This document shows, piece by piece, positions 27,407 to 35,963 of a stretch of 64,000 nucleotides of DNA. Positions within the stretch are counted from its first letter, which is position 1. Each line of letters starts with the position of its first letter. Under the pieces are notes generated by a model. The model was not told the DNA's origin, searched no databases, and saw only the letters and a program-made list of their open reading frames with translations. This DNA is from Pseudarthrobacter chlorophenolicus A6 (lineage in GTDB: Bacteria; Actinomycetota; Actinomycetes; Actinomycetales; Micrococcaceae). The stretch lies in the NCBI RefSeq assembly GCF_000022025.1, contig NC_011881.1:62001-126000 (forward strand). The letters run 5' to 3'. The position numbers and the translations under genes were made by a program.

Positions 27407-27442
27407 CGTTTGAAGTTGCCTGCCTAGCGGCAACTTCAAACG
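27407..27442. terminator. 14-bp hairpin between convergent maleylacetate reductase and TetR genes
   Basis: Perfect stem 27407-27420 with 27429-27442 (CGTTTGAAGTTGCC and its complement), 8-nt loop, 13 bp after the reductase stop. No clear T-run on either strand. It probably insulates the two transcription units. The rest of the stretch to 27704 holds no gene I can support. Confidence 0.55.
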
Positions 27443-27704
27443 AAGATGAGCCAAGTGCGACCTCCCGAGGGTGATCCTGCTGAGCTGCAGCGGGAGGGGA
27501 CAGAACCTTCCCCGCGATATCGATGTTCCCACCGATTTTCTTAACCCTGTGGTCACCTTCGGCTATTGCCGCTTCCAAACTGAGCCCGACAAAGCCGATG
27601 CGGTTGTTGGTCGCCGCCGCACTGTCCCGCGAATTCGCAACTAATCGGCTGGTGCGAGTGGCGACCGTCTCGTCGAGCTATACACCTTGAAGTTTGCGGA
27701 AGGA

Positions 27705-28331
27705 CTATTCCGACTTCTCATAGATGGTCAAAGTTCCGGCTAGGTCCAAGTCGAGGGCAGACCCTCTGACACCAGCCCGAGACAGAAGAACTGCCCCGAA
27801 TGCCGTACTCCAGAACGTGCGGACCTCGACAGTTAGAGGCCGTTTGTGGGACCAGTTGCGTTCGCCTATCAGCGTTTGCAGGTAGCGTTCCGACTGGCGG
27901 AATAGCAGGTGTAAGTAGTACCCAAGCGTTCCAGCGAGACCGGGATTTGCGCTTCCGGTCGCAACAGCCTGGGCGACCAGCCTCATAGACGGTAGGGCAA
28001 GAATTGTGCGGGCCATGACACTCTTGAAACCCTCAACGGTCTGCATCCGGTAACCCGCGGCCTCTAGACGCTCAGCATCATGCAGCAGTGCAAAGAATGC
28101 TGAGTGAATAAGGAGTGCATCCTTAGACCCGAAGTAGTAAGTCACCTGGTTCGGATAAACACCCGCAGCTCGTGCAATCGTACTCACGCTGACGTCGCTC
28201 AATTGATGTTTCCCGAACAACACTGCTGCCTCTTCAAGGATGCGACGTCGCGTCTGCTTTCCCTTTGCCCGCACCGGCTCGCCAGCGGCCCGACGCTTCG
28301 TCGCCGTTACCCTCGCACTCTCTGCCATCAT
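27705..28331 (-). CDS. TetR-family repressor, divergent to the ketosynthase
   Basis: A 208-residue TetR-type regulator. The N-terminal HTH is TRRRILEEAAVLFGKHQLSDVSVSTIARAAG with YYFGSKDALL as the recognition-helix end; the rest is a helical ligand domain. The ATG lies 8 bp from one of two identical TTGTAT-N3-ATACAA operators in the divergent promoter. This implies autoregulation and control of the ketosynthase gene at 28427. There is no clear SD and a second ATG follows directly, so it may be read from a very short leader. The ligand is unknown. Confidence 0.88.
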   Translation of the reverse strand: MMAESARVTATKRRAAGEPVRAKGKQTRRRILEEAAVLFGKHQLSDVSVSTIARAAGVYPNQVTYYFGSKDALLIHSAFFALLHDAERLEAAGYRMQTVEGFKSVMARTILALPSMRLVAQAVATGSANPGLAGTLGYYLHLLFRQSERYLQTLIGERNWSHKRPLTVEVRTFWSTAFGAVLLSRAGVRGSALDLDLAGTLTIYEKSE

Positions 28332-28338
28332 GACGGAA

Positions 28339-28381
28339 TTGTATCCGATACAACTAAAAGTGTAAGTTGTATAAGATACAA
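28339..28381. promoter_or_regulatory. Twin TetR operators TTGTAT-N3-ATACAA
   Basis: Two perfect copies of the same palindrome, 28339-28353 (spacer CCG) and 28367-28381 (spacer AAG), with start-to-start distance 28 bp. They occupy the divergent promoter between the TetR gene and the ketosynthase gene. Different spacers with identical half-sites indicate selection on the half-sites. Confidence 0.8.
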
Positions 28382-28426
28382 AAAACTTTCCAGTAGTGAC
28401 TGGGGACCGACTTTGCAGGAGCCGTC

Positions 28427-29650
28427 GTGGACGACAACGATGTTGTAGTAACCGGACTGGGAGCCATTACCCCATTGGGCGCTGATGTGGGCTCCTTGTG
28501 GACGGGCATGATAGAAGGGCGTTCGGGGGTCCGCTCTATAAGCGATGCTCTGATACCAGGGCTGGAACTGCCCGTGACAATCGCCGCTCCAATGCCTGTA
28601 TCACCTGCGGACCTCCTTGATCCTATAGAGGCCAAACGTCTGGACCGTTCGCAGCAGGCGGCACTGGTGGCCGCCCGGGAGGCGTGGTCAGATGCAGGAA
28701 CTCCAGAAGTAGAGTCCTCACGCCTGGCGGTAGTGATTGGCACCGGAATCGGGGGGGTACTCACCCTTTTAGGCGAGGACCACGTCCTCCAGCGTTTCGG
28801 AGCGCGGCGCGTTTCTCCTCGTACTGTCCCGATGCTGATGACGAACGGAGCAGCTGCGGCGCTAAGCATTGAATTCGGGGCGAAGGCCGGCACTTACACT
28901 CCGGTATCAGCCTGCGCTTCAGGGGCAGAAGCCATCGCGGCTGGGGCACGTCTGATTCGGGCCGGTGAAGCGGACGTAGTGATCGCCGGCGGAACTGAGG
29001 CGGCGATTACAGCGATCACCCTGGCCGCGTTCGCGCAGATCGGTGCGCTGTCGAAACGCGGAGACCCTGAATTCGCGTCACGTCCCTTTGACCGGGACCG
29101 GGACGGCTTTGTGCTGGGCGAAGGCGCTGGGGTTATGGTCCTCGAACGCGCAGACCGCGCCAGTGCCCGGGGCAAACGAGCCCGGATTGTCCTAAATGGA
29201 GCCGGTATCACTTCCGACGCCTTCCACCTAACTAGCCCCCACCCCCAAGGCGAGGGTCAGAGCAATGCGATGAAGGCAGCTCTTCGACAGGCAGGGCTGC
29301 ATGGTGGCGATATCAGACACGTCAATTGCCACGCTACGGGCACTGCTACTGGCGATCTGGCGGAAGCAAGATCAATCCGCCAAACCCTGGGGCCGAGTCC
29401 CGTTCTTACCGCCCCGAAAGCGTCCTTGGGCCACCTTGTGGGAGCAGGAGGGGCCGTTGAAGCGATTGTCACGGTCTTGAGCATGCGGAATGAACTGATA
29501 CCTCCAACCCGTAACTTAGAAAATGTGTCCCCAGAGATCGACCTGGACATTGTTACCGGCAGCGCCCGTAGCGGACCAATCGAGGCGGCCATCACAAACT
29601 CTTTTGGTTTCGGAGGCCAGAATGTTTCGCTGCTCTTCACGATGCGGTAA
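28427..29650 (+). CDS. FabF-type beta-ketoacyl synthase
   Basis: A 407-residue condensing enzyme of the KAS II (FabF) type. The full catalytic set is visible: Cys163 in SACASGAEA, His302 in NCHATGTATGD, Lys331 and His336 in KASLGHLVGAGG. GTG start with SD AGGAG. It stands alone, without an acyl carrier protein, ketoreductase or malonyl transferase, between two TetR genes. A housekeeping FabF would lie in a fab operon, so this copy is probably specialised, for example to modify membrane lipids under aromatic stress or to join a short acyl metabolite. Substrate unknown. Confidence 0.88.
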   Translation: MDDNDVVVTGLGAITPLGADVGSLWTGMIEGRSGVRSISDALIPGLELPVTIAAPMPVSPADLLDPIEAKRLDRSQQAALVAAREAWSDAGTPEVESSRLAVVIGTGIGGVLTLLGEDHVLQRFGARRVSPRTVPMLMTNGAAAALSIEFGAKAGTYTPVSACASGAEAIAAGARLIRAGEADVVIAGGTEAAITAITLAAFAQIGALSKRGDPEFASRPFDRDRDGFVLGEGAGVMVLERADRASARGKRARIVLNGAGITSDAFHLTSPHPQGEGQSNAMKAALRQAGLHGGDIRHVNCHATGTATGDLAEARSIRQTLGPSPVLTAPKASLGHLVGAGGAVEAIVTVLSMRNELIPPTRNLENVSPEIDLDIVTGSARSGPIEAAITNSFGFGGQNVSLLFTMR

Positions 29651-29720
29651 GCATGCGGGGATAGCGTTATGGCCTCACGAACAAGACAAAATAACTGCTG
29701 CTTAGCTAAACATCGGGAGT

Positions 29721-30311
29721 TTAGGAAGTCGATGTACCCAGGAGCGACTGCACGGTAAGCGCGACAGGCCTTACCACCGAGGCACGACGAGCTGAATCCC
29801 GCATGATCCGTTCCCCCGAGGGATAGGAACTTCCGTGGAGGATAACAGGCGAGCAGGCGCAGAGCGTCACAATCGTAAATAGGACGTCCGCTGCGCCTGC
29901 CCGGTCTAACCCAGGAATCGCTATCAAGAGACGGTCCATTTGTCGGATCCACCAGCGTCCAGTGCAGTTGGATTCCAGTGCCCCGGGCGTGCCCTCCAGC
30001 GCCTCCCAGAGTAGGAGCCTCGCTAGGGTGTCATCCTCGCAGTATCGGTCAAAGAGTTGCCCAACAAAGTCGCTCAATGATTCAGAGCCGCGCTCTTGCA
30101 GCGGCACCTCAAGATCACGGGAGACCAGTTCACCTAGAACCGCGTAAAAAAGCCCGGCTTTGTTTCCGAAATACCGATAAATCCGCTCTTTACTGACTCC
30201 CGCACTTCTTGCTATATGATCCACGCGAGCCCCAGCGAGGCCCTTTTCGCTGAATTCACTGGTTGCTGCAGCAAGAAGCAACAACTTGGTCCGCTCAGTG
30301 TTCCACGCCAT
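29721..30311 (-). CDS. TetR/AcrR-family regulator
   Basis: A 196-residue regulator with an N-terminal TetR HTH (LLLAAATSEFSEKGLAGARV, then IARSAGVSKERIYRYFGNKAGLF) and a helical C-terminal domain. SD GAAGGG precedes the ATG. It converges on the ketosynthase gene. A partial palindrome TTGGC-N4-GCCAA lies at 30324-30337 just upstream of its start and may be its operator. Target genes are not evident. Confidence 0.87.
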   Translation of the reverse strand: MAWNTERTKLLLLAAATSEFSEKGLAGARVDHIARSAGVSKERIYRYFGNKAGLFYAVLGELVSRDLEVPLQERGSESLSDFVGQLFDRYCEDDTLARLLLWEALEGTPGALESNCTGRWWIRQMDRLLIAIPGLDRAGAADVLFTIVTLCACSPVILHGSSYPSGERIMRDSARRASVVRPVALTVQSLLGTSTS

Positions 30312-30484
30312 CGATTACCCTTCTTGGCATTGGCCAAATGGGGGCGCCCCTAATCCCTACACCGGGCAACCCATCATCGTGGGGCAGCGCCCACGCTGAT
30401 GGGTTGAGACGTACTTCCCGAAGTTGTCATTGGACCGGCGTATCCACCGTCCCAGTTGGTCTGGCCTCAGGTCTTGCCGCGACG

Positions 30485-32212
30485 CTACTCGACCAGTTTT
30501 CCAGCCGTCGATACGTCTTGCATCAACTCTGCTATTTCGTCCGGGATGGGCGGGATTGCTTCACGATCTAAGCGACCGGGCGACCATACGAAGTTAACCT
30601 GAAGCGACTCATCTTGATCCGGGAAGTCCGACCTGTTGTGGCAGCCCCGGGATTCTCGGCGTTCCAGGGCCGCTTCAAGCGTCGCGCGGGCGGCGAGCAG
30701 CGAGGACTTGAGGTCAAAAGCGTGGGCCAGATCCTGGAAACCGGCGATATCAGGGTGAATTCCAAGATGTTCAAGTCGGTCCTCAGTGGAGTCCAATTCC
30801 TCCAAGCCCGCGATCAAACCTTCTTCGCTCCTCACCACGCCGGCGTGCTCTGTCATCGTGTCCCGGACGGCCCGTTGTAGGGCCCGAACGTTTTCCGATC
30901 CCTGACAGGCCAGAAGTGCGTCCACCTCGGACCGCGCTTCTACGATCGCCTCGAGAGACCGGCGTTGTGATTCAAGTTGGTTAGAGTACTTAGCGGCCGC
31001 TTCGCCCACGATCCGTCCGAATACCAGTAGCTCGATAAGGGAGTTACCACCCAGTCGGTTAGCACCGTGAAGTCCACTGGCTGCCTCCCCGATCGCGTAC
31101 AGGCCGTCAACGTCCGTTCCATGGTCTTCTGGTCGAACCCATACCCCACCCATGGAGTAGTGAGCCGTAGGGGCTATCTCAATAGGGTCCTTGGTGATAT
31201 CAAGCATTTGGACGTCGAGTAAGGTCTGGTAGACCCTGGGCAGGCGCTCCATGATGACTTTGCGGGGGAGATGGGACACGTCCAGCCAGACACCGCCGTT
31301 TGCGGTTCCGCGGCCCTCCTTTATTTCTGTGTATGCAGCTAGCGCCACGCGGTCGCGGGTGGAGAGTTCCATCCGCTCGGCGTCGTAGCGCTCCATGAAC
31401 CGTTCTCCCCGGGCGTTACGGAGGATTCCACCCTCACCGCGGGCTGCTTCGGAAACGAGCGTTCCGGCGGCGCTTTCTGGCTCGATGATTCCGGACGGGT
31501 GGAACTGAACCAGTTCGGGGTCCCGGATCCTTCCCCCGGCCTCGACGGCGAGGCGGAAGGAATCGCCGGTGTTTTCGTCTCGGCGAGATGATGACCGCCG
31601 CCAGATCCGGTTGTGGCCCCCTGCCGCCAGAATCACAGCGTCGGCGTGGATGACGTAACGGGTACCGTCTTCGAGATCAAACCCGTAGGCCCCGAAGATG
31701 GTGTTCTCCCGGACAAGCAACTTGGTGATGTAGATGGTGTCCAAAATGGGCACACGCAATTGTTCGGCCCGCCGAATCAATGTCCGTTGTATTTCAAGAC
31801 CCGTGTAGTCCCCAGCGAAAGCAGTCCGCCGAAATTTGTGGGCCCCGAAGAACCGCTGTGAGATTGCACCGTTCTCTTCGCGGGCGAAGTTCATGCCGTA
31901 ACGTTCCAGATCACCTATTCCGCGCTCTGCTCCTTCAGCGACGATTTGAACCGTTAACGGATTCGCCAGAAGGTAACTTTCCCGGATCGTATCAGCGGCG
32001 TGTTGCTGCCAGGTGTCTTCCGGGTCCATCGTTGCCAAGGCAGCGTTGATTCCGCCAGCAGCCAGCGAGGTATGTGCGTCAGCCTTCGGGCGCTTGCCCA
32101 CCGCAATGACATCTACTCCTCGCTCGGCGAGTTCGATAGCGGCACGGAGCCCTGAGCCGCCAGTCCCGATGACAAGGACAGCGGTAGTTATTCTCTTCTC
32201 TTGGATATTCAT
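30485..32212 (-). CDS. Fumarate reductase/SdhA-type flavoprotein
   Basis: A 575-residue flavoprotein of the SdhA/FrdA/L-aspartate oxidase family. FAD-binding VIGTGGSGLRAAIELAERG begins near residue 13; HTSLAAGGINAAL and GANRLGGNSLIELLVFG are family signatures; EAARGEGGILRN holds the catalytic Arg region and IAPTAHYSMGGV a substrate His. GGAGGAAAC sets the ATG at 32212; earlier in-frame ATGs are less likely. No iron-sulfur or membrane partner is nearby, so it is probably a soluble enzyme using a free electron donor. It may reduce an unsaturated dicarboxylate of the ring-cleavage route, or oxidise succinate or aspartate. Confidence 0.8.
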   Translation of the reverse strand: MNIQEKRITTAVLVIGTGGSGLRAAIELAERGVDVIAVGKRPKADAHTSLAAGGINAALATMDPEDTWQQHAADTIRESYLLANPLTVQIVAEGAERGIGDLERYGMNFAREENGAISQRFFGAHKFRRTAFAGDYTGLEIQRTLIRRAEQLRVPILDTIYITKLLVRENTIFGAYGFDLEDGTRYVIHADAVILAAGGHNRIWRRSSSRRDENTGDSFRLAVEAGGRIRDPELVQFHPSGIIEPESAAGTLVSEAARGEGGILRNARGERFMERYDAERMELSTRDRVALAAYTEIKEGRGTANGGVWLDVSHLPRKVIMERLPRVYQTLLDVQMLDITKDPIEIAPTAHYSMGGVWVRPEDHGTDVDGLYAIGEAASGLHGANRLGGNSLIELLVFGRIVGEAAAKYSNQLESQRRSLEAIVEARSEVDALLACQGSENVRALQRAVRDTMTEHAGVVRSEEGLIAGLEELDSTEDRLEHLGIHPDIAGFQDLAHAFDLKSSLLAARATLEAALERRESRGCHNRSDFPDQDESLQVNFVWSPGRLDREAIPPIPDEIAELMQDVSTAGKLVE

Positions 32213-32526
32213 GTTTCCTCCGGGGATGTGATGAACCGTTACTACCTGGGTTGAGTTCGATGGGTCCCCTGCACGCCGTGCTCTCTCGGGCATACGGAAG
32301 GCGGTTTAAGGTCGCGCCGAGGTATGAATCAATTCACGATTTTGCTTATTGGCGAGGCTGCGGCCAGCAGGATTCGCTGACCGCAGCTTCGTGCGTCCCA
32401 ATCATCGACACGAGGCCGATGCATTTTGGTTGGCACCTGCTGTCTGGTGGTTGCCTTGTGGGTTACTCATCAGTGATTTGTCGTGGGCTGGGGTTTTCCG
32501 TTGACGCAGCGGGAGCTCCTGTGGTG

Positions 32527-33279
32527 CTAGGAGTTTGTGTTCTCCTGCAACCATTGGTCCAGAGTTTTCTCGCCGATGCGGGCTTCTCCGACCGGGACAA
32601 TGGTTGTTTCCTCGATGGGGATACCGAAGTACCCGGCGTCAGGGTCAACGGCCACGGTGCGGGGATCGCCCTGCGCGCTGAGGACCCGGCTGGCGAACTC
32701 GTGCATGGGTGCTCGTTCGGGGCCGGCAATTTCAAGCTCCCCGTTCAGGGCAGGAGACACCGCTGCATCGGCGACCAATCGCGCGACGTCGGCGGCGGCC
32801 ATCGGCTGCATCAAGTGGGGGGTGAGGAAGACTTTGCCGTCACGGGTCCCAACGTCAGCGATCATCGGGATGAACTCGAAGAACTGGGTTGCCCGGACCA
32901 AGGTGTAAGGCACCCCGCCGTCCCGGACTGCGTTCTCCTGGACCGTCTTACCTGCGAAGTACCCGACTGGACCAATCCGGTCGGTCCCCACAACGGAAAG
33001 GACCACGTGGTGCTGCACTCCGGCTCGCTTCTCGGCAGCAAGGAGATTTGCCGTGGATTTCGTGAAGAACGGAACCACAACGTTTTCGTCGAAATCCGTG
33101 GTGTTCGTCAAGTCGATAACAACATCGGTGCCGGCCATTGCTTCGTCCAAACCCTCGCCGGTCACCGAGTCCACACCGCTGGAGGGGGAAGCAGCAATTG
33201 CCTGGTGTCCCTGCCCGGTCAGAATATCCACAACCTGCCTGCCGATCAGGCCTGTGCCGCCTGCAACCAGAATTTTCAT
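32527..33279 (-). CDS. NmrA-like NAD(P)-binding oxidoreductase (left copy)
   Basis: A 250-residue atypical short-chain dehydrogenase of the NmrA/NAD(P)H-quinone reductase type. The Rossmann motif is GGTGLIGRQVV (about residues 7-17). No classical YxxxK pair is evident where expected, as in NmrA-like sensors and QorB-type reductases. It is divergent from an Rrf2 regulator across a promoter with two palindromes. Given the hydroquinone and catechol chemistry nearby, a quinone-reducing or redox-sensing role is plausible. The same protein is encoded by the right copy. Confidence 0.85.
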   Translation of the reverse strand: MKILVAGGTGLIGRQVVDILTGQGHQAIAASPSSGVDSVTGEGLDEAMAGTDVVIDLTNTTDFDENVVVPFFTKSTANLLAAEKRAGVQHHVVLSVVGTDRIGPVGYFAGKTVQENAVRDGGVPYTLVRATQFFEFIPMIADVGTRDGKVFLTPHLMQPMAAADVARLVADAAVSPALNGELEIAGPERAPMHEFASRVLSAQGDPRTVAVDPDAGYFGIPIEETTIVPVGEARIGEKTLDQWLQENTNS

Positions 33280-33298
33280 ATCTCATCCTCACCTACTA

Positions 33299-33319
33299 CT
33301 CGGATAACTTTTATCCGAG
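33299..33319. promoter_or_regulatory. Palindrome CTCGGATAA-CTT-TTATCCGAG, probable Rrf2 operator (left)
   Basis: Perfect 9-bp arms with a 3-bp spacer in the divergent promoter between the NmrA-like and Rrf2 genes. A second palindrome CGGACA-TCATG-TGTCCG follows at 33330-33346. Both contain CGGA/TCCG half-sites, as expected for one dimeric regulator. The same pair is present in the right copy at 35897-35944. Confidence 0.75.
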
Positions 33320-33357
33320 ATGAAGGTTACGGACATCATGTGTCCGAGTCAACTACT

Positions 33358-33843
33358 ATGGACGATATGAAGTTATCTGGAGGTGTCGAATGGGCTATCC
33401 ACTGCTGCGTGGTCCTCAGCCGGATGGACGGGGCAGTACCCGCTGGGAAGCTCGCAGGACTCCACGATGTCTCAAGCAGCTATCTGGCCAAGCAGATGCA
33501 GGCCCTTTCACGCGGCGGACTTGTCCGATCGCTGCAGGGGCACGCCGGAGGCTACGTGCTGACCCGGCCCGCCGACCAGATCAGCATCCTCGATGTCGTA
33601 CAGGCGGTCGAAGGCAAACAACCACTGTTCGTCTGCACTGAGATCCGCCAGCGCGGCCCCCTCGGCACCCCTCCAGAAAAATGCCTCACGCACTGCCCCA
33701 TCGCGATAGCGATGATGACAGCAGAAACGGCCTGGCGGGACTCCCTCAACAAAATCACCATCGGGGACCTCGCCCACCAGGTAAGCAGCACGTCAGGACC
33801 GGAAACCTTCCAAACGATCCAGCACTGGTTCGCCGGCGCTTAG
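33358..33843 (+). CDS. Rrf2-family regulator (left copy)
   Basis: A 161-residue Rrf2-type winged-helix regulator (MKLSGGVEWAIHCCVVL, then SSSYLAKQMQALSRGGLVRSLQGHAGGYVL). Cys93, Cys109 and Cys113 lie where Rrf2 proteins hold an iron-sulfur cluster or redox thiols, so it may sense redox or electrophilic (quinone) stress. A second ATG at 33367 is an equally good start. Its last residue lies at the edge of the inverted repeat; it ends FAGA, whereas the right copy ends FAGATVP. Confidence 0.85.
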   Translation: MDDMKLSGGVEWAIHCCVVLSRMDGAVPAGKLAGLHDVSSSYLAKQMQALSRGGLVRSLQGHAGGYVLTRPADQISILDVVQAVEGKQPLFVCTEIRQRGPLGTPPEKCLTHCPIAIAMMTAETAWRDSLNKITIGDLAHQVSSTSGPETFQTIQHWFAGA

Positions 33844-34417
33844 CAGCACATGAACTGCCTAAACAACGAGCGCTCCAAGGGCTGACCTCCTTGGATGAAT
33901 CCAGTCACCGCCCACCTAGCGGGAATTGGCCCTTGATCGGCTGTCCGCCGGCGAGCTGCCCTGCCAAATGCTCAGTGTGCTGCTTCTCGGAAATGCTGTA
34001 GTTAGTTCCAAGAGTGCCGGCTGCGAGCCTGGCACAAAAATCCTGGTATGAGAGCTGACAATAATAATCGGAGTATCGGGGCTCACTGGTGTTGTGCATG
34101 ACGAGTTCGTTCCTTCGGGAGGTTCGACTAACAGATACCAACAGCATCGTCTGCGCCCGTTAACCCTTCAGAAATGTGTCAGACTTGCCGATTACTATCA
34201 AAATGAGCCAATACGACGACAACATGGGCAGCTAGCGGTCGTTGCAATGATTGGTGGGGGTCCCAGTTGGGGAGTGGCGCTTATTCGGCTGGAGTGGCCT
34301 ATTCGGCGGCCACATGTAGCCGAGGCGAATCAATGAGGTTGATAGCGGCTCTGCTGGGCATCTCCAGGAAAACTCTCGCGACGGCCTCAAGGTTGAGAGA
34401 ATGCGGGATCAGACGCA
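33844..34417. other. Spacer of the inverted repeat, no supported gene in this part
   Basis: Short open frames on both strands here have no recognisable domain or coupling. Base composition is noticeably less GC-rich than the flanks (for example around 34020-34240), suggesting a different origin from the duplicated arms. Confidence 0.35.
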
Positions 34418-34741
34418 GTGCGACCTATGGTTGCCCGAGGTGCGGATACCAGTCGGCGCATGCAGGTGTATATCGACCAGGCAGCCGGTATTGTCGCTGA
34501 TTACCAAGGCTGCCTGCGGACGGAAGTGACCGGCATGTGTGGAATAGGGCCCTTTTGGCAAGGGCAAAAGCTGATAATGACAATTTGGGCTTACGCCTTG
34601 ACCGTAGGCGCACTCATTACGTCGATTACCCACTTAGCAACGGGTAGGAGCGAGTGGCCGTTCTATGCGCTGTGCGTACTCGCCGGAACGTTCATGACCG
34701 ATTGGATAAGAAAAGCGCCGATCAAGGAAGCTAGGCGATGA
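34418..34741 (+). CDS. Possible small membrane protein inside the repeat spacer
   Basis: Up to 107 residues from GTG 34418, or about 54 from an internal ATG at 34577. The C-terminal half has two hydrophobic segments (IMTIWAYALTVGALITSITHL and WPFYALCVLAGTFMTDWI) and a basic tail. Its TGA overlaps the ATG of the next open frame (ATGA), the main argument for reality. No family recognised; the start is uncertain. Confidence 0.35.
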   Translation: MRPMVARGADTSRRMQVYIDQAAGIVADYQGCLRTEVTGMCGIGPFWQGQKLIMTIWAYALTVGALITSITHLATGRSEWPFYALCVLAGTFMTDWIRKAPIKEARR

Positions 34742-34992
34742 GAGTCCTCGGGCTGAGTCTCCTTGCCGTCAGCGCCGCCGGTCTCTTTGTGAGCGTCATA
34801 TTTTCCTCACCGACAAGCAAAAACCGGCGTTCTGTTTCGCCAGAAGACGATCGTAGTTCCCGTGGCTTTCGGATCAGAGGCGGTGGGCAAGCTGATCCTC
34901 TATCTCTCGCAACGGCCTTGAATCAAGGGACACGCATCGCTGGCCGTTCTTGGAGGTACCACTTTGAAACCTTGACCGGCACAGAGTTTTAG
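34738..34992 (+). CDS. Possible small membrane-anchored protein inside the repeat spacer
   Basis: Up to 84 residues: an N-terminal hydrophobic helix (LGLSLLAVSAAGLFVSVIF) followed by a polar, Ser/Arg-rich tail. It overlaps the preceding frame by 4 bp. No domain recognised. Composition is atypical, so this could be a chance pair of frames. Confidence 0.3.
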   Translation: MRVLGLSLLAVSAAGLFVSVIFSSPTSKNRRSVSPEDDRSSRGFRIRGGGQADPLSLATALNQGTRIAGRSWRYHFETLTGTEF

Positions 34993-35390
34993 GTGCCAGT
35001 ACTCATCACGCAACCACCGATACCCAATTTCCTTATTGACTCCGGCTGGGCGGGCTAAAGGTTTGAGACCCCTTCCCTCCCTGATGAGAGCGAGAAACCT
35101 GATGCCGTAGGCGAATCGGACTGTTGTGAAATCGAAGGAAGTCCCTGTTTGGGTGTTGCTTCGACCAACAGAATCCGGGGTAACTCAAACGTGACGGTCC
35201 GAGGCAGGTCAGCACTCGGCGCTGACTGCACCTTCGCCGCGTCCGGGTTGAGCCCCAAGAGCTACTCTTCGGGGTGCCACAGTAAGGCGTCCAGGCTTAA
35301 ACGCGGATTCAGTTACTTTCGACTAGAGCCTGTTGCGACGATCGTTGGAAACCGCCGAGCGCTTGGGCTCTGGGTTGCTGTGTCGTGTTG
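34993..35390. other. Right part of the repeat spacer, no supported gene
   Basis: About 400 bp without a plausible gene. It contains only short frames without domain or SD support, and ends at the boundary of the right arm. Confidence 0.35.
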
Positions 35391-35885
35391 TTAGGGGACC
35401 GTGGCGCCGGCGAACCAGTGCTGGATCGTTTGGAAGGTTTCCGGTCCTGACGTGCTGCTTACCTGGTGGGCGAGGTCCCCGATGGTGATTTTGTTGAGGG
35501 AGTCCCGCCAGGCCGTTTCTGCTGTCATCATCGCTATCGCGATGGGGCAGTGCGTGAGGCATTTTTCTGGAGGGGTGCCGAGGGGGCCGCGCTGGCGGAT
35601 CTCAGTGCAGACGAACAGTGGTTGTTTGCCTTCGACCGCCTGTACGACATCGAGGATGCTGATCTGGTCGGCGGGCCGGGTCAGCACGTAGCCTCCGGCG
35701 TGCCCCTGCAGCGATCGGACAAGTCCGCCGCGTGAAAGGGCCTGCATCTGCTTGGCCAGATAGCTGCTTGAGACATCGTGGAGTCCTGCGAGCTTCCCAG
35801 CGGGTACTGCCCCGTCCATCCGGCTGAGGACCACGCAGCAGTGGATAGCCCATTCGACACCTCCAGATAACTTCATATCGTCCAT
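35391..35885 (-). CDS. Rrf2-family regulator (right copy)
   Basis: Identical in protein sequence to the left copy up to the edge of the duplication, then extended: it ends FAGATVP because the repeat stops one codon before the left stop. Length is 164 residues from the outer ATG, or 161 from the inner one. The same Cys93/109/113 set is present. Having two identical regulators doubles the dose on both operator sets. Confidence 0.85.
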   Translation of the reverse strand: MDDMKLSGGVEWAIHCCVVLSRMDGAVPAGKLAGLHDVSSSYLAKQMQALSRGGLVRSLQGHAGGYVLTRPADQISILDVVQAVEGKQPLFVCTEIRQRGPLGTPPEKCLTHCPIAIAMMTAETAWRDSLNKITIGDLAHQVSSTSGPETFQTIQHWFAGATVP

Positions 35886-35896
35886 AGTAGTTGACT

Positions 35897-35944
35897 CGGA
35901 CACATGATGTCCGTAAACTTCATCTCGGATAAAAGTTATCCGAG
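35897..35944. promoter_or_regulatory. Rrf2/NmrA divergent promoter palindromes (right)
   Basis: Mirror of the left pair: the 9-bp-arm palindrome at 35924-35944 and CGGACA-N5-TGTCCG at 35897-35913. The only base that differs between the two duplicated arms (35917) lies between these palindromes, outside both. Confidence 0.7.
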
Positions 35945-35963
35945 TAGTAGGTGAGGATGAGAT

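Larger units (their letters stand above)
32445..33839 (+). repeat. Left arm of a 1,395-bp inverted duplication
   Basis: Matches the reverse complement of 35404-36798 base for base except for one difference I found (G33326 here, T on the equivalent strand of the right copy). Homology ends abruptly at both sides. It contains the NmrA-like gene and all but the last codons of the Rrf2 gene. The arms are separated by 1,564 bp. Confidence 0.93.

Noticed and set aside
27442..27704. Gene or relic between maleylacetate reductase 2 and the TetR gene
   Set aside because: A minus-strand frame reading GLSLEAAIAEGDHRVKK looks faintly protein-like, but it has no start signal and no family match; not enough support.
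32251..33357. Long plus-strand frame joining the left repeat edge to the Rrf2 gene
   Set aside because: Its first 370 codons run antisense to the NmrA-like gene and through the promoter palindromes; only the Rrf2 end is real.
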